From positions 248,001 to 312,000 of the forward strand of contig NZ_JAAHTB010000001.1 of the NCBI RefSeq assembly GCF_010692745.1: a stretch of DNA of 64,000 bases, written 5' to 3'. The notes under the pieces are model-generated. The model was not told the DNA's origin, ran no database searches, and saw nothing but the letters and a program-made list of their open reading frames with translations. Position numbers and translations under genes: made by a program. This document shows positions 36,878 to 44,568 of the stretch, in pieces. Source of the DNA: Methylobacterium sp. BTF04 (lineage in GTDB: Bacteria; Pseudomonadota; Alphaproteobacteria; Rhizobiales; Beijerinckiaceae). The number at the start of each line of letters is the position of its first letter. The stretch's first letter is position 1.

Positions 36878-37492
36878 ATGGGGTCATTGCGCGTGACAGG
36901 CCACGGCCTGGACCTGGGCGAAGCCTTGCGGGGGCGTGTCGAGGAGCGAATGGCGGCCACCCTCTCGAAATATCTCGACAGCCACATGACCGAGACCTGC
37001 TCGGGCCACGTCACCCTGCGGCGGGACGGGACCGCGTACCGTACCGATTGCGTGCTGCACCTGGTCTCGGGGCTGACGCTGGAAGCCTCGGGGGCTGCGC
37101 ACGACGCCCATGCGAGCTTCGAGCAGACCGCGGACCGCCTCGAAAAGCGCCTGCGCCGCTACAAGCATCGCCTCAAGGATCACGGCGCGGCCGCCCACGA
37201 GGGCGCGACCGTCCAGGCGGCCTATGCGGTGTTCGCCGCGCCCAGTGACACCGAGGCCGACGGGTACGACGACGAGGACGCGGATGAGGACGACGTCTCC
37301 CATCCTCCGGTGGTGGCCGAGAGCACCAAGACCCTGAAGCGCCATTCGGTGAGCGAGGCGGTCACCGCCCTCGACCTCACCGGCGCCCCGGTGATCGTGT
37401 TCGTTCATGCTGGCACCGGACGCATCAACGTCGTATACCGCCGCAGCGACGGGGCGATCGGCTGGGTCGATCCGGCCGAAGCGGGCGCCTGA
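36878..37492 (+). CDS. hpf: ribosome hibernation promoting factor, long form
   Basis: 204 residues. The N-terminal S30AE domain (SLRVTGHGLDLGEALRGRVEERMAATLSKYL, split here) binds the 30S subunit; an acidic linker (YDDEDADEDDVS) leads to a C-terminal dimerisation domain (KTLKRHSVSEAVTALDLTG, RINVVYRRSDGAIGWVDP). Long HPF dimerises 70S ribosomes into 100S particles in stationary phase. ATG 36878 follows CCGGAGGGATC, an excellent ribosome-binding site; longer in-frame starts are poorer. Confidence 0.94.
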   Translation: MGSLRVTGHGLDLGEALRGRVEERMAATLSKYLDSHMTETCSGHVTLRRDGTAYRTDCVLHLVSGLTLEASGAAHDAHASFEQTADRLEKRLRRYKHRLKDHGAAAHEGATVQAAYAVFAAPSDTEADGYDDEDADEDDVSHPPVVAESTKTLKRHSVSEAVTALDLTGAPVIVFVHAGTGRINVVYRRSDGAIGWVDPAEAGA

Positions 37493-37608
37493 GCGCCGGC
37501 CGGGAACAGAGATCGAACCCGGTCGATTGACTTCGCGGGCCGCACGTGGCCCGAACTTTCAATCAGCGGTGGCCATGCCGGCCGCCGCCGACGGGGCGAT
37601 GGTCCTAC

Positions 37609-38076
37609 ATGCCAGTGCTGGAATTCCTCAGTCCGGATTCCGTGGTGCCATCTCTGCGTGCCCGCGCCAAGAAGCAGATTCTCCAGGAGCTCAGCGCACA
37701 CGCCGTGCGCCAGCTGCCGGCGCTCGACGAGCGCGAGGTGTTCGAGACCCTGCTCCAGCGCGAACGCCTCGGCTCCACCGGCATCGGCGACGGGGTCGCG
37801 ATCCCGCATGGCAAGCTGCCCGGCCTCGACCGGCTGTTCGGCTTGGTCGCCCGCCTGGAACGCCCGGTGGATTTCGACGCGCTCGACGGCCAGCCGGTGG
37901 ACATCGCCTTCCTGCTGCTCGCTCCCGAGGGCTCGGGTGCCGACCATCTCAAGGCGCTGGCGCAGGTGGCCCGCCTGTTGCGCGAGCCCGGCATCCTGGA
38001 ACGCATCCGCGCCGCCCGTGATGCCAGCGCGCTCTATGCACTCCTCACCCACACTTCGGCGTCGCAGGCGGCGTGA
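37609..38076 (+). CDS. ptsN: nitrogen PTS enzyme IIA PtsN
   Basis: 155 residues with the EIIA-Ntr fold: MPVLEFLSPDSVVPSLRARAK, GIGDGVAIPHGKLPGLDRLFG (phosphorylated His in IPHGK) and DIAFLLLAPEGSGADHLKALAQVARLL. PtsN takes phosphate from PtsO/PtsP and regulates potassium transport, PHB and nitrogen metabolism in related bacteria. ATG 37609 matches family length. The stop overlaps the next start as GTGA. Confidence 0.95.
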   Translation: MPVLEFLSPDSVVPSLRARAKKQILQELSAHAVRQLPALDEREVFETLLQRERLGSTGIGDGVAIPHGKLPGLDRLFGLVARLERPVDFDALDGQPVDIAFLLLAPEGSGADHLKALAQVARLLREPGILERIRAARDASALYALLTHTSASQAA

Positions 38077-38411
38077 GCACGATGCCGCGCCGCATCCTGT
38101 CGCTTGCCGCTTGCGGCATCGGACTCGCCATCTCGCCGGTGCAGGCCGGGCCCTCCGACGTCGCCTGCGCGCGCGACGTGCTGGTGGCCAGCTCGATGCA
38201 GCGCCAAGCCCTCGACCAGCTCGAACAGGCGGGCGGCGACGATGCCGACCGCTGTCGGGTCTGGCGCCGCCACGTGGAGACCATGCGCCGCGTCGCCAGC
38301 GTCTATGGCCGCTGCCTGTCGGGTGCCGACCGCAGCGAGCGCTTGGCGCAAGTCCAGAGCTCAGAGAAAGAGTTTTCGGGGCTGATTCGCGTTCGCTGCA
38401 AGGGGCTCTGA
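38073..38411 (+). CDS. small exported hypothetical protein coupled to ptsN
   Basis: 112 residues with a signal peptide (RRILSLAACGIGLAISPVQA) and a helical mature part containing four cysteines at wide spacing (VACARD, DRCRVW, GRCLSG, VRCKGL), which might form two disulfides. The GTG at 38073 overlaps the ptsN stop; the ATG at 38082 is equally plausible. Function unknown. Confidence 0.65.
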   Translation: MSTMPRRILSLAACGIGLAISPVQAGPSDVACARDVLVASSMQRQALDQLEQAGGDDADRCRVWRRHVETMRRVASVYGRCLSGADRSERLAQVQSSEKEFSGLIRVRCKGL

Positions 38412-38456
38412 GGGCGTCACCGCCCGGCTGGTCGGCGGCACACGGGAACCCTGAGC

Positions 38457-39251
38457 CTATTGCTGCCCGCGCAGGAGCAACGGTTCGGCCACCATTCTGA
38501 TCGGTTTACCGCGCCCGATCAGGATCGCGGCGCGCGAGCGCTCGGGGTCGTGCTCGAAGCGGGTTCGGACCCAGGCCACCAGGAACTTGAGATATTCGGA
38601 GGCGAGGAGCTTGGCCGAGGCCGGGTGCCGCCACCAGCGATCCGCATCGAAGCCTTCGCCGACCACGGGGTGGGGCACCACCCGGTCGTCGCCCATCAGG
38701 GCGTGGTCGAGTTCCACCAGGGTGCGCGGCATGTGGTAGTTCGAGGTCACCACCGCCACTGTGTTGAAGCTATGCTGGCGCATCCAGCGCCGGGTCTCGA
38801 TGGCGTTGCCGATGGTGTTGCGGGCCCGGTAATCGAGATCGACGCAGCAATCGATCCAGTGGCGCTGGGTCGGGTTGAGCCGTGCGATCTCGTCGCGGCT
38901 GGTGCGCTCGTTGACTCCGGTGATGAGCAGGCGCCGGCCGAAGCCGTTGGCCAGCAGGTCGATGGCGTCGCCGATGCGCTGAGCCCCGCCGGTGAGCGCC
39001 ACGATGCCGTCGGCACGCTCGACCGGAATACGCTCGTCGCGATCGAGACAGGCGGCGAAGGCGAGGAGGCCGGAGAAGAGAGCGACGCCGCCGAGTCCGG
39101 CCAGACCGAGAAGGCCACGCAAAGTGCGGCTGAGGTCCCGTTTCGCGGATCCGCGCGCGACCATGGCCGTCCGGGATGCCGGCTCGGCCCAGGCCCAACC
39201 GAAGGCCTCCGAGGGCTTCATGGTGCCGCTGCGTGACATCCGCGTCGTCAT
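38457..39251 (-). CDS. YdcF/SanA-family DUF218 protein
   Basis: 264 residues from ATG 39251. A membrane span at about 49-68 (GLLGLAGLGGVALFSGLLAF) is followed by a DUF218 domain: ADGIVALTGGAQRIGDAIDLLANGFGRRLLITG, CCVDLDYRARNTIGNA, VAVVTSNYHMPRTLVEL. Members are membrane-anchored and implicated in envelope metabolism; the reaction is unknown. Starts at 39239 and 39221 are also possible, and none has an ideal ribosome-binding site. It follows ftsX on the same strand, a common Rhizobiales neighbour. Confidence 0.82.
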   Translation of the reverse strand: MTTRMSRSGTMKPSEAFGWAWAEPASRTAMVARGSAKRDLSRTLRGLLGLAGLGGVALFSGLLAFAACLDRDERIPVERADGIVALTGGAQRIGDAIDLLANGFGRRLLITGVNERTSRDEIARLNPTQRHWIDCCVDLDYRARNTIGNAIETRRWMRQHSFNTVAVVTSNYHMPRTLVELDHALMGDDRVVPHPVVGEGFDADRWWRHPASAKLLASEYLKFLVAWVRTRFEHDPERSRAAILIGRGKPIRMVAEPLLLRGQQ

Positions 39252-39394
39252 ACTCCGCCAGGATAGCCCCGATTGGGGCAGCGACGAGGCAAGCATCTCG
39301 TACCCGAAAGGTTCACAGGTGGTTAACGGCCGCCCTCGTGCCGGTCCATCCGCCCGCGGCCTCTGCCCGGTTCCGGGCAAGGGCGGTGATTGGG

Positions 39395-40366
39395 TCAGGC
39401 AAGGAAGCGGCGCACGGTCAGCCGCGAGACGATCCCGGTGACCACGGAGGCGATGACGCCGATGAGGAGTACGCTGGCATAGCCACGCCAACCGATGTGG
39501 AAGGCACCGAACAAGGCCTCGATCTCCTCGCCGGCCGGCCCCGAGCGCCAATTGCGGGCCACCAGCCCGGCGAGCGCGAAGGCGACGAGCGCGGCACCCG
39601 AGCCGATGATACCGCCGCGCAGGCCGAGACCGAAGAAGCGGCGCTGGAAGGCGCGGGCGATGAAGTCGTCGTTGGCGCCGACGAAATGCAGCACCTCCAC
39701 CACCTCGCGGTTGCCCGCCATGGCGCCGCGGGTGGCGAACACCACCGCGAGCCCCGTGGCGATGAGGACCAGGGCGACGATACCGATGCCGACGCCCACG
39801 AAGGTGTTGGCCATGGTCGAGAGCCGCCGCAGCCACAGGGCATGGTCGTCGAGGCTCGCGACCCCCGGCAAGGCCTCGGCGAGATTGGTGCGCAGCTGTT
39901 TCAGGTCGGGAGTGGCGGCCTCGGCGAGGGTCAGGGTGACGAGGCGCGGCACCGGAAGGTCGGAGAGGTCGAGGCCGCTGCCGAGCCAGGGTTCGAGCAG
40001 GCGCTCGGCCTCGGCCTTGGTGAACACCCGTGTCTTCGCGATGCCCGGAACCGCCTTGGCCAGGGATTCGGCGCGTCCGACATCGGCGTCGATATCACGA
40101 CCGGGACTCGGGCGGACCTGGATCGTCACCTCCTGCGCCACGGCGCCCTGCCACTGATCGGCGCTCGAGGCGACGATCTCCGCCGCCCCGGCGCAAAGGG
40201 CGGCGAGAAACGTCAGGATGGCGATGACCGCGGCGAGCGCGCGGCTCGCCTGCGAATCGGTGGGAACCAGGGGGGCGTTGCGCCGGAGCGTCGACGGCAG
40301 TGGTGCCGGCACCCGCTGCGGCGGCACGCTCGGCGGGGACACCCGTGGGGACGCGGTCTCGGCCAT
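39395..40366 (-). CDS. ftsX: cell division protein FtsX
   Basis: 323 residues with four membrane spans: one near 45-65 after a Pro-rich cytoplasmic N-terminus, a large periplasmic loop with VTIQVRPSPGRDIDADV, and three spans at about 188-215, 240-262 and 294-316. FtsX is the membrane part of FtsEX, which controls peptidoglycan hydrolases at the septum. Its ATG overlaps the ftsE stop by one base (TAATG). Confidence 0.92.
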   Translation of the reverse strand: MAETASPRVSPPSVPPQRVPAPLPSTLRRNAPLVPTDSQASRALAAVIAILTFLAALCAGAAEIVASSADQWQGAVAQEVTIQVRPSPGRDIDADVGRAESLAKAVPGIAKTRVFTKAEAERLLEPWLGSGLDLSDLPVPRLVTLTLAEAATPDLKQLRTNLAEALPGVASLDDHALWLRRLSTMANTFVGVGIGIVALVLIATGLAVVFATRGAMAGNREVVEVLHFVGANDDFIARAFQRRFFGLGLRGGIIGSGAALVAFALAGLVARNWRSGPAGEEIEALFGAFHIGWRGYASVLLIGVIASVVTGIVSRLTVRRFLA

Positions 40367-41082
40367 TACGCGTCCACCCGCAGGCGGCCCTCGCCGAGAA
40401 CCAGCCGGCGGGCGTCGACGAGGTCCATCAGGGCGAAATCGTGGGTGGCGATGAGGACCGAGGTGCCCAGGCGGTTGAGCTCGATGAACAGCCGCAGCAG
40501 GCGCCGGCCGAGGCCGGGATCGACGTTGCCAGTGGGCTCGTCGGCCAACAGGAGTTCGGGGCGGGCGATGAGCGCCCGCGCGATGGCCGCGCGCTGCTTC
40601 TCGCCGCCCGACAGCAGCGGCGGCAGCACGTGCATGCGCTCGCCCAGGCCGACCCAGCGCAGCAATTCCACGACCTCGGCCCGGTAGCTGGTCTCGGCCC
40701 GGCCCTGGACGCGCAAGGGAAGCGCCACGTTCTCGTAGGTGGTGAGGTGATCGAGCAGTCGGAAATCCTGGAACACCACGCCCATGCGCCGGCGCAGGCC
40801 GGTCAACGCCTCGCTGGAAATGCCGCTGACCTCCTCGCCGAACACCGAGACCAGGCCCCGCGTCGGGCGCACCGACAGCAGGATCAGGCGCAGCAGCGTG
40901 GTCTTGCCGGCCCCCGACGGGCCGGTGAGGAACTGGAACGAACGCGGCGCGATCTGAAAGCTCACGTCGCTGAGCACCTCCGGCCCGAGGCCGTAGCGCA
41001 TCCCGACGCTTTCGAATTGGACCACCGGCTCCTCTGTGCCGGAGAGAAGGGAGTCCGTGTTCACCCGATCCGCCACACGCAC
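40366..41082 (-). CDS. ftsE: cell division ATP-binding protein FtsE
   Basis: 238 residues, an ABC ATPase with Walker A GPSGAGKTT, Q-loop FQDFRLLDHLT, signature LSGGEKQRAAIARAL, Walker B LLLADEPTGNVD and the switch IATHDFAL. FtsE drives FtsX. The GTG at 41082 gives a 20-residue extension before the conserved VVQFESVGMRYG; another GTG shortly downstream is possible. The upstream region has several GANTC methylation sites. Confidence 0.95.
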   Translation of the reverse strand: MRVADRVNTDSLLSGTEEPVVQFESVGMRYGLGPEVLSDVSFQIAPRSFQFLTGPSGAGKTTLLRLILLSVRPTRGLVSVFGEEVSGISSEALTGLRRRMGVVFQDFRLLDHLTTYENVALPLRVQGRAETSYRAEVVELLRWVGLGERMHVLPPLLSGGEKQRAAIARALIARPELLLADEPTGNVDPGLGRRLLRLFIELNRLGTSVLIATHDFALMDLVDARRLVLGEGRLRVDA

Positions 41083-41156
41083 TCCATCTTTCGAATCGCC
41101 CGCCCGGTCATCTGGATCGAAACGCCGTCCGCTTCACGGAGCGTTAACCGCGCTGC

Positions 41157-41181
41157 GCAAAAACCGTTTGAGTCTTTTTGC
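41157..41181. promoter_or_regulatory. GCAAAAA/TTTTTGC inverted repeat with GANTC site, ftsE upstream region
   Basis: Seven-base arms flank an 11-base loop that contains GAGTC, a CcrM target. It lies in the divergent promoter region between ftsE and the zinc-ribbon gene. Other GANTC sites are at 41051, 41093 and 41218. The arrangement suggests cell-cycle-linked control by DNA methylation; inference. Confidence 0.4.
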
Positions 41182-41225
41182 ACGAGCCGGCAACTGCCGA
41201 TCGAGACCCGGGGCGCCGATTCGCC

Positions 41226-42071
41226 ATGCTGATCGTCTGCCCGTCCTGTGCAAGCGAATACCAGATTCCCACCGACCGTGTCGGGGCGGATGGGCGCTCG
41301 GTGCGTTGCGCCGCCTGTCGCGAGACCTGGTTCATCGGCCCCGACGAAGTCTCCGCCGCTCTCGAAGCCGAGATGACGGAGATGATGATGGCGGCCGCCG
41401 GGCCGGGCGCGGCCGAGGGCCGCGCTGCGGCACAGACCGCCCTCGACGCCTGGGAATCGGCCCTGACGGACGGCGCAGAGCCGGCCGAGAGCCCGGTTGC
41501 GGATGACCCGTCCGCCGCCGCCCGTGCCAAGACCGCCAAGCGCGCCGCATCGAAAACGGCCAAGCCGTTCCTGCGCCGCATCCCGCCGGCCGCCATCCTG
41601 GGGATCGCGGTGACGGGCGCCCTGGCCGTCGCCCTGATCGGCCGGACCCCGCTCGTCCGCCTGGTGCCGCAGAGTGCGGGGCTCTACGCTCGGATTGGCC
41701 TGCCGGTGAACCTGCGTGGGATAGAACTGCGCGACGTGGTCGCCTTCCAGACCCCGGGGGAGGGCGGGCAGCTCGTGGTCGAAGGCGACCTCGTCGGAAC
41801 CGCCTCGGGCGGTGCGACGGTGCCGCCCATCGAGGTGGAGGTCCGCGACGCGAACGACCAGTCGCTGTATCGCTGGAGCATCGCGCCGCCGCGCCCGGCG
41901 ATGAAGAACCGCGAGACCGCCCGCTTCCGCGCCAGCCTGTCGGCTCCGCCAATCCAGGGACGCGCGGTGCAGGTGCGTTTTGCTGCCGATGCGAAGGTGC
42001 CCGAGACCACCGCTTCGACGGCGATGGACGCGCCTGAGGTCAAGACCGGTGTCAGAACCGGACACCCGTGA
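41226..42071 (+). CDS. MJ0042-type zinc-ribbon membrane protein
   Basis: 281 residues. The N-terminus MLIVCPSCASEYQI ... VRCAACRETWF is an MJ0042 zinc ribbon (two CxxC knuckles), then an acidic/Ala-rich linker, a Lys/Arg-rich segment, one membrane span at about 122-140, and a periplasmic beta-rich domain (GIELRDVVAFQTPGEGGQLVVEGDL). The family is of unknown function but regularly adjoins ftsEX and hpt in Rhizobiales. ATG 41226 is fixed by the zinc ribbon. Confidence 0.82.
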   Translation: MLIVCPSCASEYQIPTDRVGADGRSVRCAACRETWFIGPDEVSAALEAEMTEMMMAAAGPGAAEGRAAAQTALDAWESALTDGAEPAESPVADDPSAAARAKTAKRAASKTAKPFLRRIPPAAILGIAVTGALAVALIGRTPLVRLVPQSAGLYARIGLPVNLRGIELRDVVAFQTPGEGGQLVVEGDLVGTASGGATVPPIEVEVRDANDQSLYRWSIAPPRPAMKNRETARFRASLSAPPIQGRAVQVRFAADAKVPETTASTAMDAPEVKTGVRTGHP

Positions 42072-42084
42072 TATGGAACGCCCT

Positions 42085-42669
42085 ATGACGAGCGATATCA
42101 AGACGACCGATTCCCGCCGCGTGCGTGTGCTCTTCGACGAAACCGCCATTGCCCGGCGCACCGAAGAACTCGCCGCCGCCATTGCCGCCGCCCGCCCCGA
42201 GAACCTTCTGGTGGTGGCGGTGCTCAAGGGCAGCTTCATGTTCGCCGCCGACCTGCTGCGCGCCCTGCACCGGGCCGGGCTGGAGCCGCAGGCGGAGTTC
42301 GTTCACCTGTCGAGCTACCGCACCGCCACCGTCTCCTCGGGTCAGGTCGAGATCCTGCGCGACGTGGAGAGCGAAGTGCGCGGGCGCGACGTCCTGCTCA
42401 TCGACGACATCCTCGAATCCGGCCGGACCATCGTGTTCGCCAAGGATCTTCTGATGGCGCGCGGCGCCAAGCGGGTGCTCACCGCGGTGCTGCTGGAGAA
42501 GCCGGGCAAGCGCGCGGTGACCATCGACGCCGATTTCGTCGGCTTCACCTGCCCCGACGTGTTCGTGGTCGGCTACGGCATGGACGTGGCGCATGCCTAC
42601 CGGCAGTTGCCGTTCGTCGGCCTCGTCGATTACGACAGCCGCGAGCCCGACCTGTTCGGCGGCACCTGA
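42085..42669 (+). CDS. hpt: hypoxanthine phosphoribosyltransferase
   Basis: 194 residues. VRVLFDETAIARRTEELA at the N-terminus, VVAVLKGSFMFAADLLRAL, the PRPP-binding loop DVLLIDDILESGRTIVFA and DFVGFTCPDVFVVGYGMD are typical HPRT motifs. It salvages hypoxanthine (and guanine) to nucleotides. ATG 42085 has GGAA at suitable distance; ATG 42073 would add four residues. The gene starts 13 bases after the zinc-ribbon stop. Confidence 0.93.
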   Translation: MTSDIKTTDSRRVRVLFDETAIARRTEELAAAIAAARPENLLVVAVLKGSFMFAADLLRALHRAGLEPQAEFVHLSSYRTATVSSGQVEILRDVESEVRGRDVLLIDDILESGRTIVFAKDLLMARGAKRVLTAVLLEKPGKRAVTIDADFVGFTCPDVFVVGYGMDVAHAYRQLPFVGLVDYDSREPDLFGGT

Positions 42670-42817
42670 GGTACGTAACCGTATTGGCCCGATGTCCGAA
42701 ACGTCCGTACCTGTACGTTTTCCGAGACAATCGACACGTGCAGGGCTCCGCGTCCCTTGACAGGCGCGGCGCGTCCTTGCGTGACTGAAATCCCCCATCG
42801 AGAGAACCAGACGAGAG

Positions 42818-43183
42818 ATGGCGCGCATCCTGCTCGTGGATGACGAAGAGACGGTTCGCGGGTTCCTCAAGCGGGGCCTCGAGATCGACGGGCATTCCGT
42901 CGTCACCGCCACCGACGGGAGCGACGGCCTCGACCGCCTCACCGAGGCGGATGGTGCGTTCGACCTGATGCTCACCGACATCCGGATGCCGCTGATGGAC
43001 GGGATCGCCCTGGCGCTGGCGGCCAAACGCGACTTTCCCGATCTGACGATCCTGCTGATGACCGGCTTTGCCGATCAACGCGAGCGCGCGCGCGGCCTCG
43101 ACGCCATCGTCACCGATGTGTTGACCAAGCCGTTCTCGCTCGCAGACCTGCGCTCCACCGTGAACCGGGCTCTGAGCGCCTGA
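42818..43183 (+). CDS. cpdR: single-domain response regulator CpdR
   Basis: 121 residues, receiver only: ARILLVDDEETVRGFLKRGL, phospho-acceptor D54 in MLTDIRMPLMDGIALALA, LLMTGFADQRERARGLDAI and the lysine in LTKPFSLADLR. The DGIALALA and MTG-A-QRERA-GL segments closely match Caulobacter CpdR, recalled from memory. Unphosphorylated CpdR delivers substrates to ClpXP during the cell cycle and is phosphorylated by CckA-ChpT. TTGACA at 42757 may be its -35 box, but the -10 is weak. Confidence 0.88.
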   Translation: MARILLVDDEETVRGFLKRGLEIDGHSVVTATDGSDGLDRLTEADGAFDLMLTDIRMPLMDGIALALAAKRDFPDLTILLMTGFADQRERARGLDAIVTDVLTKPFSLADLRSTVNRALSA

Positions 43184-43236
43184 CGCAGGACCGCGTCCCG
43201 CCGACGCTGCCTGCCATCGAGAGGCATCACCGGCCG

Positions 43237-44271
43237 ATGAACGTCCAGCCCGACATCCTCTCGGCCATCGGCGGCACGCCGCTGATCCATCTGAAGCGTG
43301 CCTCGGATGAGACCGGCTGCACCATCCTCGGCAAGGCCGAGTTCCTCAATCCCGGCCTGTCGGTGAAGGACCGCGCGGCGCTGTCGATCATCCGGGATGC
43401 GGAGGCGCGCGGCGCGCTTCGGCCGGGCGGCACCATCGTCGAGGGGACGGCCGGCAATACCGGCATCGGCCTCGCCTTGGTCGCGGCGGTGCGCGGCTAC
43501 CGCACGGTCATCGTCATCCCGGAGACCCAGTCGGCGGAAAAGAAAGAGACGCTGCGGCTCGCCGGCGCCCGCCTCGTCGAAGTCCCGGCGGTGCCGTACG
43601 CCAATCCGAACAACTACGTCCATGCTGCCCGCCGACTGGCCGAGCGACTGGCGCAGACCGAATCCGGCGGCGCGTATTTCGCCGACCAGTTCGACAACCT
43701 CGCAAACCGGCAGGCCCACCTGGAGACCACCGGCCCCGAAATCCTGCTCGCCACGCGCGGCGTCGTCGATGGTTTCGTCTGCGCGGCCGGCACCGGCGGT
43801 ACGCTGGCCGGAACGGCCGCCGCCCTGCGCGCAGCCAAACCCGGCGTGCGGATCGCGCTCAGCGATCCGGAGGGCTCGGCGCTCCATTCCTATTACACCA
43901 CCGGCACGCTCAAGGCCGAAGGCTCCTCGATCACCGAGGGCATCGGACAGGGCCGTATCACCAGGAACCTCGAAGGTTTCACCCCCGATCATTCCTTCCG
44001 CATCGCCGATGGCGAAGCGCTCGCCATCGTGTTCGGATTGATGCGCGAGGAGGGGCTGAGCCTCGGCGGCTCGTCAGGCATCAACGTCGCCGGGGCGATC
44101 CGGCTCGCCCGCGACATGGGACCGGGCCACACCATCGTGACGATCCTGTGCGATGGCGCGGCGCGCTATGCCTCGAAGCTGTTCAATCCGGGTTTCCTGC
44201 GCGAACGCGGATTGCCGGTGCCGGGCTGGTTGGAGGCCGCGCCGGACAATCTGCCCGATTGGCGCGCCTGA
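43237..44271 (+). CDS. cysK: cysteine synthase A
   Basis: 344 residues, somewhat longer than E. coli CysK. PLP lysine in LNPGLSVKDRAALSII, substrate loop EGTAGNTGIGLAL (Ala where many have Ser), VCAAGTGGTLAG phosphate-binding glycines, and a late SLGGSSGINVAGA. It makes cysteine from O-acetylserine and sulfide. ATG 43237 gives MNVQPDILSAIGGTPLIHL, as expected. It follows cpdR by 53 bases; the stop is followed at once by twin palindromes. Confidence 0.93.
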   Translation: MNVQPDILSAIGGTPLIHLKRASDETGCTILGKAEFLNPGLSVKDRAALSIIRDAEARGALRPGGTIVEGTAGNTGIGLALVAAVRGYRTVIVIPETQSAEKKETLRLAGARLVEVPAVPYANPNNYVHAARRLAERLAQTESGGAYFADQFDNLANRQAHLETTGPEILLATRGVVDGFVCAAGTGGTLAGTAAALRAAKPGVRIALSDPEGSALHSYYTTGTLKAEGSSITEGIGQGRITRNLEGFTPDHSFRIADGEALAIVFGLMREEGLSLGGSSGINVAGAIRLARDMGPGHTIVTILCDGAARYASKLFNPGFLRERGLPVPGWLEAAPDNLPDWRA

Positions 44272-44277
44272 TGCGGA

Positions 44278-44300
44278 ATTTGCCGGCAAATCGCCGATTT
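44278..44300. promoter_or_regulatory. two overlapping palindromes after cysK
   Basis: ATTTGCCGGCAAAT (44278-44291) is a perfect 14-bp palindrome; AAATCGCCGATTT (44288-44300) is a second inverted repeat sharing four bases with the first. Their arms compete, so only one hairpin could form at a time. They lie between cysK and the small membrane peptide gene. Confidence 0.6.
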
Positions 44301-44392
44301 GACGCAGGCGCCATTGAACGGAATCGGCTCAAGGGCGTTTCAACGGTCAAGCTCAAGCCACATCGGTTGGGCACGAGCCGGAGTTCCCGTCC

Positions 44393-44548
44393 ATGACCCT
44401 GACCACCATCCTTATCATCATCCTGATTCTCGCGGTTCTCGGCGGCGGCAACTTCCTCGGCGGCGGCGCCTATCGCGGCCAGAGCTTCGGCCTCGGCGGT
44501 ATCCTCATCATCATCCTGATCGTGCTGCTGGTCACCGGGCGAATCTGA
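44393..44548 (+). CDS. 51-residue membrane peptide, DUF3309-like
   Basis: A short gene from ATG 44393 encodes 51 residues: a hydrophobic start MTLTTILIIILILAVLGG, a central Gly-rich NFLGGGAYRGQSFG turn, and a second hydrophobic stretch LGGILIIILIVLLVTGRI. The two-helix hairpin with a Gly-rich loop and terminal GRI resembles the DUF3309 family of tiny membrane proteins abundant in Rhizobiales. Function unknown; stress induction has been suggested for relatives. It converges on the downstream protease-like gene. Confidence 0.8.
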   Translation: MTLTTILIIILILAVLGGGNFLGGGAYRGQSFGLGGILIIILIVLLVTGRI

Positions 44549-44568
44549 CCGCCCAGTGCGGGCGCTCG

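Noticed and set aside
42757..42785. Perfect -35 box TTGACA upstream of cpdR
   Set aside because: No acceptable -10 element at 16-18 bases, so not listed as a promoter.
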